From assembly GCA_029887765.1 (NCBI GenBank), contig JARXPF010000001.1, positions 461,075 to 525,074 on the forward strand: DNA of 64,000 nucleotides, read 5' to 3'. The first letter of the stretch is position 1; each line of letters begins with the position of its first letter. The notes beneath the pieces were generated by a model. That model had not been told where the DNA came from. It saw only the letters and a program-made list of their open reading frames with translations, and searched no databases. The position numbers were made by a program, and so were the translations under genes. Shown piece by piece: positions 16,507-26,259 of this stretch. The stretch is from Candidatus Methanomethylicota archaeon. GTDB taxonomy: Archaea; Thermoproteota; Methanomethylicia; Methanomethylicales; Methanomethylicaceae.

Positions 16507-17386
16507 TTATTCCTCCAGACTGCTTTCCCTTTACCATTGAAAATACACCATTTGGGCATCTTTTTATACACTCATAACAATTTATGCAAAGTGTTCTTGC
16601 TATTGACTTATTATCATCATCTATAGCCCACATAGGACATACTTCAATGCATTTATTACAATTATTACATTTCTTATTTGTTCTAATTGTTCTATAAAAT
16701 CCAAGTCTAGCACCAATACTATGAACAAGACCTGAGACAGCTCCAAGTGGACAGAATAGTATACACCATCCTCTTCCACCAATAGTAAAAATACCTCCTA
16801 TAATAAGCCAAAATATTAATACTATTAATGAACCGCTATGCCAATAGACTAATTCTCCAAGTAAAAATTTAATAATATCATCTTGAAGTACTGAAACTGC
16901 ACAATATCTACAACAAATACTACTAACACCAGCATATCCTAGACCAATCAATAGCGACACTATAATCCATCCAGTTAAAAAGCCATACCTCAAACTTTTT
17001 GTAATATTAGTATCCTTTATTTGAATTCTAAATCTATTTGGTAAAGGTATTATTCTACTTAATGCTTCACTTATTGATCCTATTGGACATATCCATCCAC
17101 AGAATAATGGACCAAAAAATAATGCAACAATAATTGCAATAATTATTGTTCCGAACATTACTGGATATTGGAATATATAGAAAAATCTTCCAGAGAATAT
17201 CCAGTCGAAAGGCATTCTAAAACAAATTGAATGTAAATCAGGTTCAGCTATATTGCCAATTAAAAAGTAAATTAATCTAGTAAGTAGTGCAAATGGTGCT
17301 ACAAACATTACAAATCCAATAATCCAACAAATGTATCTCCATTTATTTAGAGTTATTTTATTAAAAATCGTTTTTATCCACAACAA
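16481..17386 (-). CDS. NapH/NosR-like membrane polyferredoxin
   Basis: A 301-residue membrane protein with about five helices. Two CX3CP motifs are present in loops (FCGWICPIGSIS and CILFCPLGA), a hallmark of the NapH/NosR/RdxA group. Two C-terminal 4Fe-4S motifs follow: CNNCNKCIEVCP and CINCYECIKRCP. It should pass electrons across or along the membrane, from quinol or an unknown donor. It overlaps the secreted-protein gene upstream (13 nt) and the Cys-rich gene downstream. No nap, nos or reductase gene is nearby, so the terminal acceptor is unknown. Confidence 0.85.
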   Translation of the reverse strand: MLWIKTIFNKITLNKWRYICWIIGFVMFVAPFALLTRLIYFLIGNIAEPDLHSICFRMPFDWIFSGRFFYIFQYPVMFGTIIIAIIVALFFGPLFCGWICPIGSISEALSRIIPLPNRFRIQIKDTNITKSLRYGFLTGWIIVSLLIGLGYAGVSSICCRYCAVSVLQDDIIKFLLGELVYWHSGSLIVLIFWLIIGGIFTIGGRGWCILFCPLGAVSGLVHSIGARLGFYRTIRTNKKCNNCNKCIEVCPMWAIDDDNKSIARTLCINCYECIKRCPNGVFSMVKGKQSGGINDNAIKNT

Positions 17387-17955
17387 GATCCACCTCCTGA
17401 AGATAATAATCCTCTAACGATTTTTATTGGAATAAACGTCAAAGATTCGCCTGTATCGGCATCATAAACAAGTAATCCGCCATCATAGATTACTTTTTCA
17501 TTCATGAGGTAATCTGGAATAATGAAATACCAATCTATACTAAGATTTGGTATTCTACCTCCTGGAGGTATTGGCTCTAAAAATATGTGCTTACTAGCAT
17601 CGTATGGCCAATTTGCCTTTACTTCCCACTCTATAGGAATATTAGCATTTATGAGTTTTAAACCAATTTTAAGTGGTTTTCTTCCAACATTATAAATCCA
17701 ATGAGTAGATATAGCTTCTACATTTGGCTGGATTAATTTTTTAAGTATTCCTCTTTCATCCAAATCTATTATTAAAGGAGCCATTCTTATTGGTGGACCG
17801 GCGCCATAAATAGTAATAGGTTTTGTAATATTACCAGCAGGAATTGCTATCCAAAAATGAACTATCTCTGAGTCCCTAACTTCAGCGGCATATACACTAG
17901 CATATAGCGTAAAAAGCATCGCTATTACAAATCCTGTTAAATATTTGATCTTCAT
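17374..17955 (-). CDS. Exported protein of the polyferredoxin operon
   Basis: A 193-residue protein with an N-terminal signal peptide (KIKYLTGFVIAMLFTLYASVYA) and a beta-rich body with no recognised family. The last residues, GGGSCCG, place a vicinal cysteine pair at the extreme C-terminus, which could bind metal, form a disulfide or carry a cofactor. It starts the operon; its 3' end overlaps the polyferredoxin gene by 13 nt. The domain resembles exported cupredoxin-like or immunoglobulin-like beta sandwiches only in general character. Confidence 0.72.
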   Translation of the reverse strand: MKIKYLTGFVIAMLFTLYASVYAAEVRDSEIVHFWIAIPAGNITKPITIYGAGPPIRMAPLIIDLDERGILKKLIQPNVEAISTHWIYNVGRKPLKIGLKLINANIPIEWEVKANWPYDASKHIFLEPIPPGGRIPNLSIDWYFIIPDYLMNEKVIYDGGLLVYDADTGESLTFIPIKIVRGLLSSGGGSCCG

Positions 17956-18645
17956 GAATATTAATTTTCATGATTTTTCTTAAAAGAACTATGGAATTGC
18001 CTTCCTGCTAATTACTTTAGAAGGAGTTTAGATCTAAAAAATTCCATTAATTCAATTGATAAATTAGACGAACAATTCTAATTAGATTTTCTCCTAATTT
18101 ACAGGATTACGAAATCATGATTATTTAATAATACTAAAAGTCACTGGTTTAGTTTTTGATGTCATCAACTGATATCACTTATAGTAATGTTTAAAATATT
18201 TTCTTGGACTCTTTCTAAAATGTTGTATTAGCCCTATATATGTGCGATTACCAACCGATAATCTCTGTAATTATTTGGCAGTACGTATTCTGTTTAACTC
18301 ATTATTCGATTTTTATTATATTTTAATATATATCTGATCTTTGGAAAAACCATTTTACTGATCATCTTCCAACTCTTGAGAATAGCCGATCTGAATTTCT
18401 CCATTTTTGAATTTCTAAATATGGTCTGCCAATCTTCTTTAGTTAAATAAAAAGATCATCGTAATCTCAAGACAACAAGCAATATTCTTTAAAACAATTA
18501 TAACTCATAAGAACAACTATTTTCTCAAGACGCGAAGATCAATTGCCATAAACATAAAATAGCCTTCGAGATATTAGGACAAATCAATTTAAATGTAATT
18601 TTTCAAGAGTACTATAAAAAAATATTAATAGATGAGAAAAAAAAA
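17956..18645. other. Noncoding or decayed stretch, no intact gene
   Basis: About 690 bp without a complete gene between the exported-protein gene and the surface-protein remnant. Base composition is less extreme than elsewhere. One stop-bounded minus-strand stretch of about 55 codons (roughly 18294-18460, LTKEDWQTIFRNSKMEK...) has no start codon, and a second short fragment reads NRTYIGLIQHFRKSPRKYF. Both could be remnants of a dead gene but match nothing I recognise. No tRNA, repeat array or convincing sRNA seen. Confidence 0.5.
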
Positions 18646-21305
18646 TTACTTCCTCTTTCTTATAACGAAAATGGCTGCAATTGCAGTCAAGATGAGGACA
18701 AAAGCTATGTAGGGCATATAGTCAACTGGTAGTCTTATGGTGAAATGACCATGATGCTGTTGCTTGATTGTCCGAAGTATCCTTAACCAACAGCAATACT
18801 GTATGAGAGTCCTCTTCCAATGTAGTCACATAGCTTATAGAGTTGGAAGTTATTAATGATTTGGAAGTTACATCCACCCCATCTAGCATCAACATAACTG
18901 AGGATAGGTTTATTGCGATATTGTCATAGAATGAGGCGCTTATCGTCACATTTGTTATTTCAATTGAGGATCCATCCAAGGGTTGAAGAGAGTGTATCAC
19001 GGGCGGAACAACATCTATAATTATGAAACTTACTGATTTTGATGCTCTATTTCCAGACCTGTCCATAATCTCAAAGTAAATTGAATGGATACCTTCATGT
19101 AGGTCATAGGGCGGAACAAAGACTAAAGTAGTTGTATTAATACTCGCTAATGATGTTGCATCCACATTGTCAAATAGCAGTCTTATTGTATTAACATCTA
19201 CAGCAACATTATCAGAGTATTTAATAACTATAGTGGGCCTTTTGGTCGTAATGATTTCCCCATCTTCTGGATATATGGAAAGAATTGTTGGAGGAATAGA
19301 CTCTCTCAAAGTTGGAATGCCAGCTATGGCAAAGTATGAGAAACCTGGGGACAATGCTTCATAATAATAATACTCAGAATCTTGTCCAACCATTGAGGTG
19401 ATTAAGGGGATCCAAGTCGTAGTAAGCCTATAGAGTTGTATCGATTCTGGGTCCAGATTTTGATTCACTATAACAGTAATCGGTAGTTTAAATCTAATTT
19501 TTGCTTGAAAAATTGAACCGGAAGGAGTATCGATCTCAATTTTTAGGAATGATAATGGGATAACATTAGAAGGAGGCGAATATGCCGTTGGATTTTGCGA
19601 ATACTCTTCTACTGAAAATCTCACTGATGGTAGAGATATGTTTGATATTACTTCAATGTAATCTAGCGAAGATTTGGGGACGTGGGAAGAGACTTCAACT
19701 TTTGTTGGGACATTGGCAACAATGGAAACAATTAAAGAGGTGGTCACAACAGGAGAGGGTTCTGGTGGAGGTAGTGGTGGGAGTGGTGGGGGCGATATAG
19801 ATACTGGTGTTGTGAAGAACCATGTAAGGTTGGCTCTATTACCGTGTAAATCCACAATAGAAACATGGACTTTATGTAGCCCACCAGTCAGAGGTGCGGA
19901 GGGTGTATAACTAAATCCGCTGGGCGTTATGTTGGAGGCGAGAGTTATATCAACATCATCCAAACTTATAAAGACTTTTGATGTATCTACTGCAACATTG
20001 TCGGAGAAGGAGGCACTGATAACTGGTGTAGAAGTCGAGATGGATGACCCGTTTAGTGGATATATTGAGAATATTTCTGGTGGAGTAGTATCAACCACAT
20101 TTACTTTTAACGTGGCGATGTCATAGGCTCCCTTGCTATCTTTAACTGTTAATCTTACAATATAGACGCCCACAGAGTCGTATGTATGAATAACAATTGG
20201 TCCTGAAGCGCTTTTTCCATCTCCAAAATCCCATATATAAGTGAGGGGATCGTCTCCAGGATCATATGAGGAAGTTCCATCGAAGGTTACTTTTGTATTT
20301 ACCTCCACAGTCTTATCTGTCCCAGCAACTGCTTTTGGCGGCAGGTTTATTATTCCGAAAGTAACCAGTTTAGAGCTAACAGAATATGGGGTCGTTAAGG
20401 ATGCCTCAATTACATTAGTAGACATTTCTTTAATAGGAATGGTATAGTTTTTGGTCACTAGTCCCAAGTTTTCTATAATGCTTTCGGCGATCAGCTTCGA
20501 TCCTGATTTTATTTTAAGGATGAACTGAACATTGCTATATAGGACAACGGTGAGTACTGCAGTTTCATTTTGTTTGTAGGAGTTTCGATCGGTTCTGATG
20601 GAATTTATTACCGATCCCTCCACTGGGATATATTTTACACCATAGGATAACGTATAATCATCTTTTACTAATGATAGCTCCACTGCATAGTCTCCGGGCA
20701 ATGATGATTGAGTGAGATTTAGTCTGAAGCCAATAACGTTCTCACCTGCCATTAGACTTACATTTTCACTATACCAGTCAAGAATAACTTTTCCGACTGG
20801 AGGCAGCAGGATAAGCAGCGAATTTTGCATTTATATCGAGATTTGACCATAAAGTAACATTACCAAATACAATATCTCCGGGGTTGTAAGAACTCTTATC
20901 AAATGACACCTTAATTATTTTTGTACGATAACCATTTATATCGAATTTATATGAGTCTAAAACCGCATCTGAAAGAGAGTAATCAAAGCTGTAGGTTCCA
21001 GCAGGAAGGGCTGGCGTGACCACTTCTATTTCGTAAATGGAGTTGGGTAAGGTTATATTTAGAATGTCTTTAATGTCAAATACTTCATATTTGAAGACTC
21101 CAGTAATGGAGCTATTGATGTAGAACTTGATGGTATCATCAATATTGTAAATCTGCCTGTCGCTCCATACATGAACCATCTCTTTTAGTATTGGCAAGTA
21201 GAGGGAATCTATGACTAGAGAATGTCCAGAATGTCTTTCCAAATATACTGAGTAGAACAACTTTCTTCCGGTATTGGAATTGGATGCGTACTATTTTATT
21301 GCTCA
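18646..21305 (-). pseudogene. Decayed PKD/Ig-repeat surface protein with C-terminal membrane anchor
   Basis: Three or more frames form one large surface-protein gene. The part at 21260-20778 has Ig-like strands (DRQIYNIDDTIKFYINSS). After a frameshift near 20800-20830 the main part (to 18722) has a PKD domain (YIWDFGDGKSASGP), Ig-like repeats beginning TTPPEIFSIYPLNGSSI and VPPVIHSLQPLDGSSIEI, a proline-rich hinge, and a PGF-pre-PGF-like domain (PSGSIFQAKIRFKLP). A second frameshift at about 18745 separates the body from the true C-terminus, RLPVDYMPYIAFVLILTAIA then an RKRK tail ending at 18646. The 5' end lacks a start and signal peptide, and a third shift is likely near 21250. The gene has decayed. 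Confidence 0.75.
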
Positions 21306-21369
21306 ATTCCGCGTCGATGAAATGGGATTTAATGTATATTCAATGAAGTACGCGACCATCAATTTAAAG

Positions 21370-21443
21370 TGGGCCGAGCCGGACTTGAACCGGCGACCCC
21401 CGCCGTGTAAGGGCGGTATCCTACCAGGCTAGACCATCGGCCC
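21370..21443 (-). tRNA. tRNA-Val(UAC)
   Basis: Intronless 74-nt tRNA on the minus strand. Acceptor GGGCCGA pairs with TCGGCCC, discriminator A. The anticodon arm CCGCC-CTTACAC-GGCGG gives UAC. T-arm GCCGG-TTCAAGT-CCGGC. CCA is not encoded. The decayed surface gene begins right at its 3' side, a common position for inserted DNA. Confidence 0.95.
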
Positions 21444-21466
21444 AAAAAACGTTATATTTCACTAAC

Positions 21467-21979
21467 TTAAAGATTTTGCGCATTCATTAAATTTTTTTCT
21501 ATTTCAGCAATCTTAATTTTAAGTGTTTCAATAATATAATCATTCTTAACATTTTCAAGTCTCTTACCACATTCTGGACATTGAAAACTTAACTCCATAG
21601 CTTCTTCAAAAGAAAATTTAATTTTATTATGTTCTGGACAAGAAAAGAAAATATTACTCATTTCATATTCAAGACGTTCCTTAAGCTTTGATAATACTTT
21701 TTTCTTTCTAAGATTTAATAAAACATTTATAGCAGTTGGATTTATCCTCCAATAATATTTATACCATCCTATTTCTTTATCTCTCACTCTTCTATATGAA
21801 ATAAAATTATTATCAAATAATTGATATAGAACTTTTCTTAAATTATTTAATTTCATACCAGTTTTTTGAATTAATTCATCATCAGCTAATTCATTTTTTT
21901 CCATAAGAACTTTTATAACTTTAGCTGCATCTTCACCTAAGAGAGATTTAACTATATTTACTAAAGTCTCATCAGACAT
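21467..21979 (-). CDS. tfe: Transcription factor E, alpha subunit
   Basis: A 170-residue TFE/TFIIE-alpha homologue that helps RNA polymerase open promoters. The N-terminal winged helix (1-85) includes ADDELIQKTGMKLNNLRKVLYQLFDNNFISYRRVRD. The C-terminal zinc-ribbon region has CPEHNKI and QCPECGKRLE; the first knuckle is CxxH rather than CxxC. A short coiled tail follows. It is last in the operon MBF1-HflX-Trm56-TFE, 1 nt after Trm56. Confidence 0.92.
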   Translation of the reverse strand: MSDETLVNIVKSLLGEDAAKVIKVLMEKNELADDELIQKTGMKLNNLRKVLYQLFDNNFISYRRVRDKEIGWYKYYWRINPTAINVLLNLRKKKVLSKLKERLEYEMSNIFFSCPEHNKIKFSFEEAMELSFQCPECGKRLENVKNDYIIETLKIKIAEIEKNLMNAQNL

Positions 21980-21980
21980 T

Positions 21981-22511
21981 TTATTTCACTTTATGTACTT
22001 TTTTTCCTCTTTCAGATGGTATGATTATTAATTTTGCATTTTGAAATTTTAAATATTCCCAAGCACCTTTTGTTACTCTATCAAGGAATATAGCTAGTGC
22101 AGATACTTCAGAATGGGGTTGATTACCAATAGCTATATTATAATTTGCTTCATAATAATATTCTCTTGGTACTTTTTCACTTCCAACAATTACTAGAATA
22201 TCTTTTTCTAAATCTAAGCTATTTAGTATTTTACTTATTGGAATACCATACATTGTTAAATGTACTACTATTCCACCATTCTTCTTCCATTCTCTTATAA
22301 GAAAAAGAGGATTTTCAATAAAATTAATCCAAAAATTTCCTCCCCAAGTTTCACATATTTTATTAATAGTTTTTAAAATATTTTCATCTTTTATACCAGA
22401 AATATACACTCCTTCTGCACCAAATGCCCTAGCTACTAAACAAACATGAGAAGTAATTCTTTTATCTCTTTCAGGTCTATGATTGAGTCTTAATACAATA
22501 ATTCTTCCCGT
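21981..22511 (-). CDS. trm56: tRNA (cytidine-56) 2'-O-methyltransferase, non-standard start
   Basis: SPOUT-family enzyme that methylates C56 in the T-loop of archaeal tRNAs. The ATG-like start at 22409 would remove the essential N-terminus. The same frame continues upstream as IVLRLNHRPERDKRITSHVC then LVARAFGAEGVYISG, the canonical Trm56 beginning, back to a stop at about 22525. No ATG, GTG or TTG occurs there. ACG at 22509-22511, seven nt after a strong GGAGG, is the best-placed start; ATT at 22500-22502 is an alternative. SPOUT motifs VVHLTMYGIPI, ILVIVGSEKVP and IAIGNQPHSEVSALAIFLDR are intact. It overlaps hflX by 22 nt. Confidence 0.85.
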   Translation of the reverse strand, partial: TGRIIVLRLNHRPERDKRITSHVCLVARAFGAEGVYISGIKDENILKTINKICETWGGNFWINFIENPLFLIREWKKNGGIVVHLTMYGIPISKILNSLDLEKDILVIVGSEKVPREYYYEANYNIAIGNQPHSEVSALAIFLDRVTKGAWEYLKFQNAKLIIIPSERGKKVHKVK

Positions 22512-23758
22512 ACACCCCCCTCCTTAATTAATTTAATTTTATAATATGATGATAAAAATTTGATATAGTCTAAATAATTTGGATGAACCTCTACTTCAAT
22601 ATAAGTACCATCATTATCATAATTAATAGAAATAATATTAAATTTTCTATTTATAAATTTTATAATTGAAGATAAATTATTAGAAGAATTTGATACAAAT
22701 AGCTTGATTCTTTCATAATTAGGAATTCTCAGAGAAATTGAATTAATCAATTCATTAATCCCTTCTCCAGTAAGGGCTGAAATTTTTACTGGTTTAGTTT
22801 TAATTTTAAGAAAAGTAATTTTTTCATATTCTTCTAAATTATTTGCAATATCTATTTTATTTAATATAGGTAAAATTGATCCATTAAATACACCTATAGA
22901 ATTTAAAATTGAAATTGATGTATCTAATTTTCTAAGAAAATCACTTTTTGAATCAGAAGAGTCTAATATAAGTAAAACTAAATCAGCTATGGTTATTTCT
23001 TCAAGAGTAGAGTAAAAAGCATCTATTAATATTGGTGGAAGATCTTCTATAAAACCAACAGTATCAGAAATTAAAACTTTTTTATTATTAATAATTATTG
23101 CACGTGTTGTTGTAGAAAGTGTTGTAAATAAAAGATTTCCAACTTTAAGATTTTCTTTAGTAAGACGATTAAATAAAGCAGTTTTTCCAGCAAAAGTATA
23201 TCCTGTTAAAGCTATAGTAAAAAGAGGATATCTATTTTTTCTTTGTATGGATTTTCTTATTCTAATTTCTTCAAGTTTTTTCTTTAAATAAGCTATTCTT
23301 CTTCTAGCCATTGATTCATAAACATCAAGGGCATATTTTCCAAGACCATGAAAACCAGGAAGTTCACCTAGTTTAGCAAGTCTTATATTTTCTCTTATCA
23401 TTGGTAATTCATATTGAAGTTTTGCAAGTTCTATTTGATATTTAGCTTCTAATGTTCCAGCTCTTTTTGTAAAAATTTCTAAAATTAATTGAAATCTGTC
23501 TATTACTTCAATACCAAATATTTTAGTTAAATTATATCTTTGTATAGGTTTTAATTGATTATAAAATATTACTTTTATAGGATGTAATTCTTTTATTTTT
23601 TCAGCAATTTCTTTTGCTTTTCCTTTTCCTATACAAAATGATGAATCAGGATTTCTATTTTGTTGAAATGTCATTATTACTCTATAACCAGCAGCTTCAG
23701 ATAATTTAATAAGTTCATTTAATTTTGTAGACTGCTTATGACTCTTAACCTCTATCAA
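22490..23758 (-). CDS. hflX: HflX-family GTPase
   Basis: A 422-residue ribosome-associated GTPase. The N-terminal HflX domain includes CIGKGKAKEIAEKI and the glycine-flanked helical linker ELPGFHGLGKYALDVYESMARRR. GTPase motifs: G1 GYTFAGKTAL (usual GYTNAGKSTL), switch TTLSTTTRAI, G3 DTVGFIEDLP, G4 NKID. It splits or rescues stalled ribosomes in bacteria; the archaeal role is less clear. Second gene of the MBF1-HflX-Trm56-TFE operon, 10 nt after MBF1. Confidence 0.92.
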   Translation of the reverse strand: MIEVKSHKQSTKLNELIKLSEAAGYRVIMTFQQNRNPDSSFCIGKGKAKEIAEKIKELHPIKVIFYNQLKPIQRYNLTKIFGIEVIDRFQLILEIFTKRAGTLEAKYQIELAKLQYELPMIRENIRLAKLGELPGFHGLGKYALDVYESMARRRIAYLKKKLEEIRIRKSIQRKNRYPLFTIALTGYTFAGKTALFNRLTKENLKVGNLLFTTLSTTTRAIIINNKKVLISDTVGFIEDLPPILIDAFYSTLEEITIADLVLLILDSSDSKSDFLRKLDTSISILNSIGVFNGSILPILNKIDIANNLEEYEKITFLKIKTKPVKISALTGEGINELINSISLRIPNYERIKLFVSNSSNNLSSIIKFINRKFNIISINYDNDGTYIEVEVHPNYLDYIKFLSSYYKIKLIKEGGVREELLY

Positions 23759-23768
23759 TACTACATCT

Positions 23769-24245
23769 CTATTTTCTATTTTGCTTGCCCTCCTTAACTA
23801 TTGCAACATCACCTAATGTAAGTTTAAAATCTGGAAGGGAGCTCTCAATATTTTTTTCTATTTTCACTCTTAAAGATATTTTTAATAATCTTTCAATTTT
23901 AGAAATTAAATCTTGTGAAGGATACATTTCATTACTCTCTATTCTTCTAATAACAGATTCTTTTTCTCCTAATTTTTTAGCAAATTCTTCTCTTGAAATG
24001 CCAAGTTCTTCTCTTCTCTTTCTTATAACTTCACCATAATTTTCTATGATTTCTTCTTCATCATAATGAACTTCAGTTTTTGATAATTTTTTTGGTTTAA
24101 TAGTTTTCATACTTTCTTTTTTCACTATTGTTCCAAAACGTGAACATTCAGGACATACCATTAATGTGGATCTATCAACTTCAATTTTTATAGGTTTTGT
24201 AGAAATTTTTCTTCCACAAATTTCACAATTCATAAAAGGCACCAT
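23769..24245 (-). CDS. Multiprotein bridging factor 1 (aMBF1)
   Basis: A 158-residue protein with an N-terminal zinc ribbon (NCEICGRKI, VCPECSRFG) and a C-terminal XRE-type HTH (GEVIRKRREELGISREEFAKKLGEKESVIRRIESNEM, about 72-108). This is the archaeal MBF1 architecture; it binds the small ribosomal subunit and collided ribosomes in related systems. The start is probably the internal ATG at residue 5 (NCEIC follows). It heads the operon and is divergent from PAN across 47 bp. Confidence 0.93.
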   Translation of the reverse strand: MVPFMNCEICGRKISTKPIKIEVDRSTLMVCPECSRFGTIVKKESMKTIKPKKLSKTEVHYDEEEIIENYGEVIRKRREELGISREEFAKKLGEKESVIRRIESNEMYPSQDLISKIERLLKISLRVKIEKNIESSLPDFKLTLGDVAIVKEGKQNRK

Positions 24246-24292
24246 TTAATATTTTACTTATAGAGGTATATGTAATTACTGGGAAAGAGATT

Positions 24293-25450
24293 ATGAGCAC
24301 AGGGGATAACATATTAATAAAAAAACTTGAAGAAAAATTATTAAGTTTAGAGAATGAAAGAAGAGAATGGTATTTTGAAAGAGATAGATTATTAAAAGAA
24401 ATACAATTTTTAAAAGAAGAAATTGAAAGACTATTAAGTCCTCCATATATTGAAGGTTATGTTACTGATATATTAGAAGATGGAAGAGCAGTAGTAAAGA
24501 GTTCTACAGGACCTTCACTTATAGTAAATATTTCTAGAAATGTAGATATTAGTAAATTAGCACCTGGTAAAAGAGTAGCATTAAGTCAAAGAAATTTTGC
24601 TATAGTTGAAATTTTACCAGATTTAACAGATACTTACATAAAAGCAATGGAAGTTTTAGAAGCACCAAAAGTAAGTTATGAAGAAATAGGAGGGCTTCAT
24701 GAACAAATTAAGGAACTTAGAGAATTAATAGAATTACCATTACTTAGACCAGACTTATTTGAAAAAATAGGTATTGATCCACCAAAAGGAGTATTACTTT
24801 ATGGTCCTCCAGGTTGTGGAAAAACATTATTAGCAAAAGCAGTAGCTAGTAAAACAAAAGCAACTTTTATAAAAGTTGTAGCCTCAGAACTTGTTCAAAA
24901 ATATATTGGAGAAGGAGCAAGATTAGTAAGAGAATTATTTCAATTTGCAAAATCAAAAGCTCCTTCAATAATATTTATAGATGAAATAGATGCTATAGGA
25001 GGAAGAAGAATCGATCTTGGAGTAAGTGGAGAAAGAGAAGTTTATAGAACTATGCTTCAATTACTTAATGAACTTGATGGATTTAGTCCAAGAGGAGATG
25101 TAAAAGTTATTGGAGCTACTAATAGAATAGATTTATTAGATCCAGCATTACTTAGACCAGGAAGATTTGATAGAATTATAGAAGTACCAGCTCCAGATTT
25201 ACGTGGAAGAGAAGAGATTTTTAAAATACATACTTCAAAAATGAATTTAAGAAATATTGAATTAAGTGAACTTGCGAAAATTACAGAAGGAGCAACAGGA
25301 GCACAAATAAAAGCAATATGTACTGAAGCAGGAATGTTTGCTATAAGAGAAGGAAGAGACTTTTTAATAAGAGAAGATTTCATTAAAGCAATTAATAAAA
25401 TTTTAAAAAAGAGTGAAATAAAAAGTGTTCAAAGTGGAACCTATTTATAA
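24293..25450 (+). CDS. pan: Proteasome-activating nucleotidase (PAN)
   Basis: A 385-residue AAA+ unfoldase that feeds the 20S proteasome. N-terminal coiled coil (about 8-45), OB domain, then the AAA module: Walker A YGPPGCGKTLLAKA, Walker B IIFIDEIDAIG, sensor ATNRIDLLDPALLRPGRFDR. The C-terminal three residues, TYL, approximate the HbYX motif that opens the proteasome gate, with threonine instead of a larger hydrophobe. It overlaps the PUA gene by 26 nt in the PAN-PUA-NAC operon. Confidence 0.95.
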   Translation: MSTGDNILIKKLEEKLLSLENERREWYFERDRLLKEIQFLKEEIERLLSPPYIEGYVTDILEDGRAVVKSSTGPSLIVNISRNVDISKLAPGKRVALSQRNFAIVEILPDLTDTYIKAMEVLEAPKVSYEEIGGLHEQIKELRELIELPLLRPDLFEKIGIDPPKGVLLYGPPGCGKTLLAKAVASKTKATFIKVVASELVQKYIGEGARLVRELFQFAKSKAPSIIFIDEIDAIGGRRIDLGVSGEREVYRTMLQLLNELDGFSPRGDVKVIGATNRIDLLDPALLRPGRFDRIIEVPAPDLRGREEIFKIHTSKMNLRNIELSELAKITEGATGAQIKAICTEAGMFAIREGRDFLIREDFIKAINKILKKSEIKSVQSGTYL

Positions 25451-25934
25451 TTCAATAACAAAGGATGAATTAATAAGAATAAGAGCAGTAGCAGATATTC
25501 AATTTGGAAAAGGGTGTGGAAAAATACTCTTTCCAAAAGATGATATTATAGTAACTAGATCAAAGAAGACTGGAAAAGTAAAAAATATTTATCATAATGG
25601 AAAATTAATTGCAACTTTAAGACCAAAAGATGGATTTTTAGCTCTTGGTATTGAAGGTGCAAAGAGGCTTGTAAACTTTCTTAGAGATAGATATATAGTA
25701 GTGGTAAAGGATGAAGTTACAGAATTTATAAAAAAAGGAAGAAATCTTTTTTCTAAACATGTTTTAAAATGTGATCAAGAAATAAGGCCAGGAGAAGAAG
25801 TTATAGTAATTGATAGTAGAGGAAATGTAATAGGAGTGGGAAGAGCAATATTAAGTGGAAAAGAAATGAAACATTTTAAAAATGGAGTGGCTGTTAAAAT
25901 TAGGAGTGGTATAGATGAAGAGAATGAGTCCTAG
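25425..25934 (+). CDS. PUA-domain RNA-binding protein
   Basis: A 169-residue protein whose C-terminal half (about 90-165) is a PUA domain: RYIVVVKDEVTEFIKKGRN, FSKHVLKCDQEIRPGEEVIVID, GNVIGVGRAILSGKEM. The N-terminal half resembles the pre-PUA part found in archaeal tRNA-guanine transglycosylase-related proteins. Conserved placement between PAN and NAC suggests a translation or RNA-modification role. It overlaps PAN by 26 nt and NAC by 20 nt. Confidence 0.85.
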   Translation: MFKVEPIYNSITKDELIRIRAVADIQFGKGCGKILFPKDDIIVTRSKKTGKVKNIYHNGKLIATLRPKDGFLALGIEGAKRLVNFLRDRYIVVVKDEVTEFIKKGRNLFSKHVLKCDQEIRPGEEVIVIDSRGNVIGVGRAILSGKEMKHFKNGVAVKIRSGIDEENES

Positions 25935-26259
25935 AGAGATAAGAAGATTAATGCAAAGAATGGGAATGGAACTTGAAGAAATGCAAGGTGTTGAAAAAGT
26001 AGTATTTGTTATGAGTAACAAAAACTTGATAATTCAAAATCCACAAATAATGATCATGAAAATGGGAGGTCAAAAAGTCTATCAAATTACTGGAGAAGAA
26101 ATAGAAGAAAAAGTCGAAACTAAATTAGAAATACCTGAAGAAGATGTTCAATTAGTGGCAGCACAAACAGGAGTAAGTATAGAAGAGGCAAGAAAAGCAC
26201 TTGAAATAACAAAAGGAGATTTAGCACAAGCCATAATCTTACTAACATCAAAAAATTAA
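25915..26259 (+). CDS. nac: Nascent polypeptide-associated complex protein
   Basis: A 114-residue archaeal NAC, a ribosome-bound chaperone homodimer. The NAC domain runs from the basic N-terminus (RRLMQRMGMELEEMQGVEKVVF) through NKNLIIQNPQIMIMKMGGQKVYQITG. The C-terminal UBA domain (EDVQLVAAQTGVSIEEARKALEITKGDLAQAIILL) is intact. Last gene of PAN-PUA-NAC. Confidence 0.95.
   Translation: MKRMSPREIRRLMQRMGMELEEMQGVEKVVFVMSNKNLIIQNPQIMIMKMGGQKVYQITGEEIEEKVETKLEIPEEDVQLVAAQTGVSIEEARKALEITKGDLAQAIILLTSKN

Noticed and set aside
21310..21366. Short minus-strand frame MVAYFIEYTLNPISS beside tRNA-Val
   Set aside because: Only 18 codons, no ribosome site; more likely part of the decayed 5' region of the surface gene.
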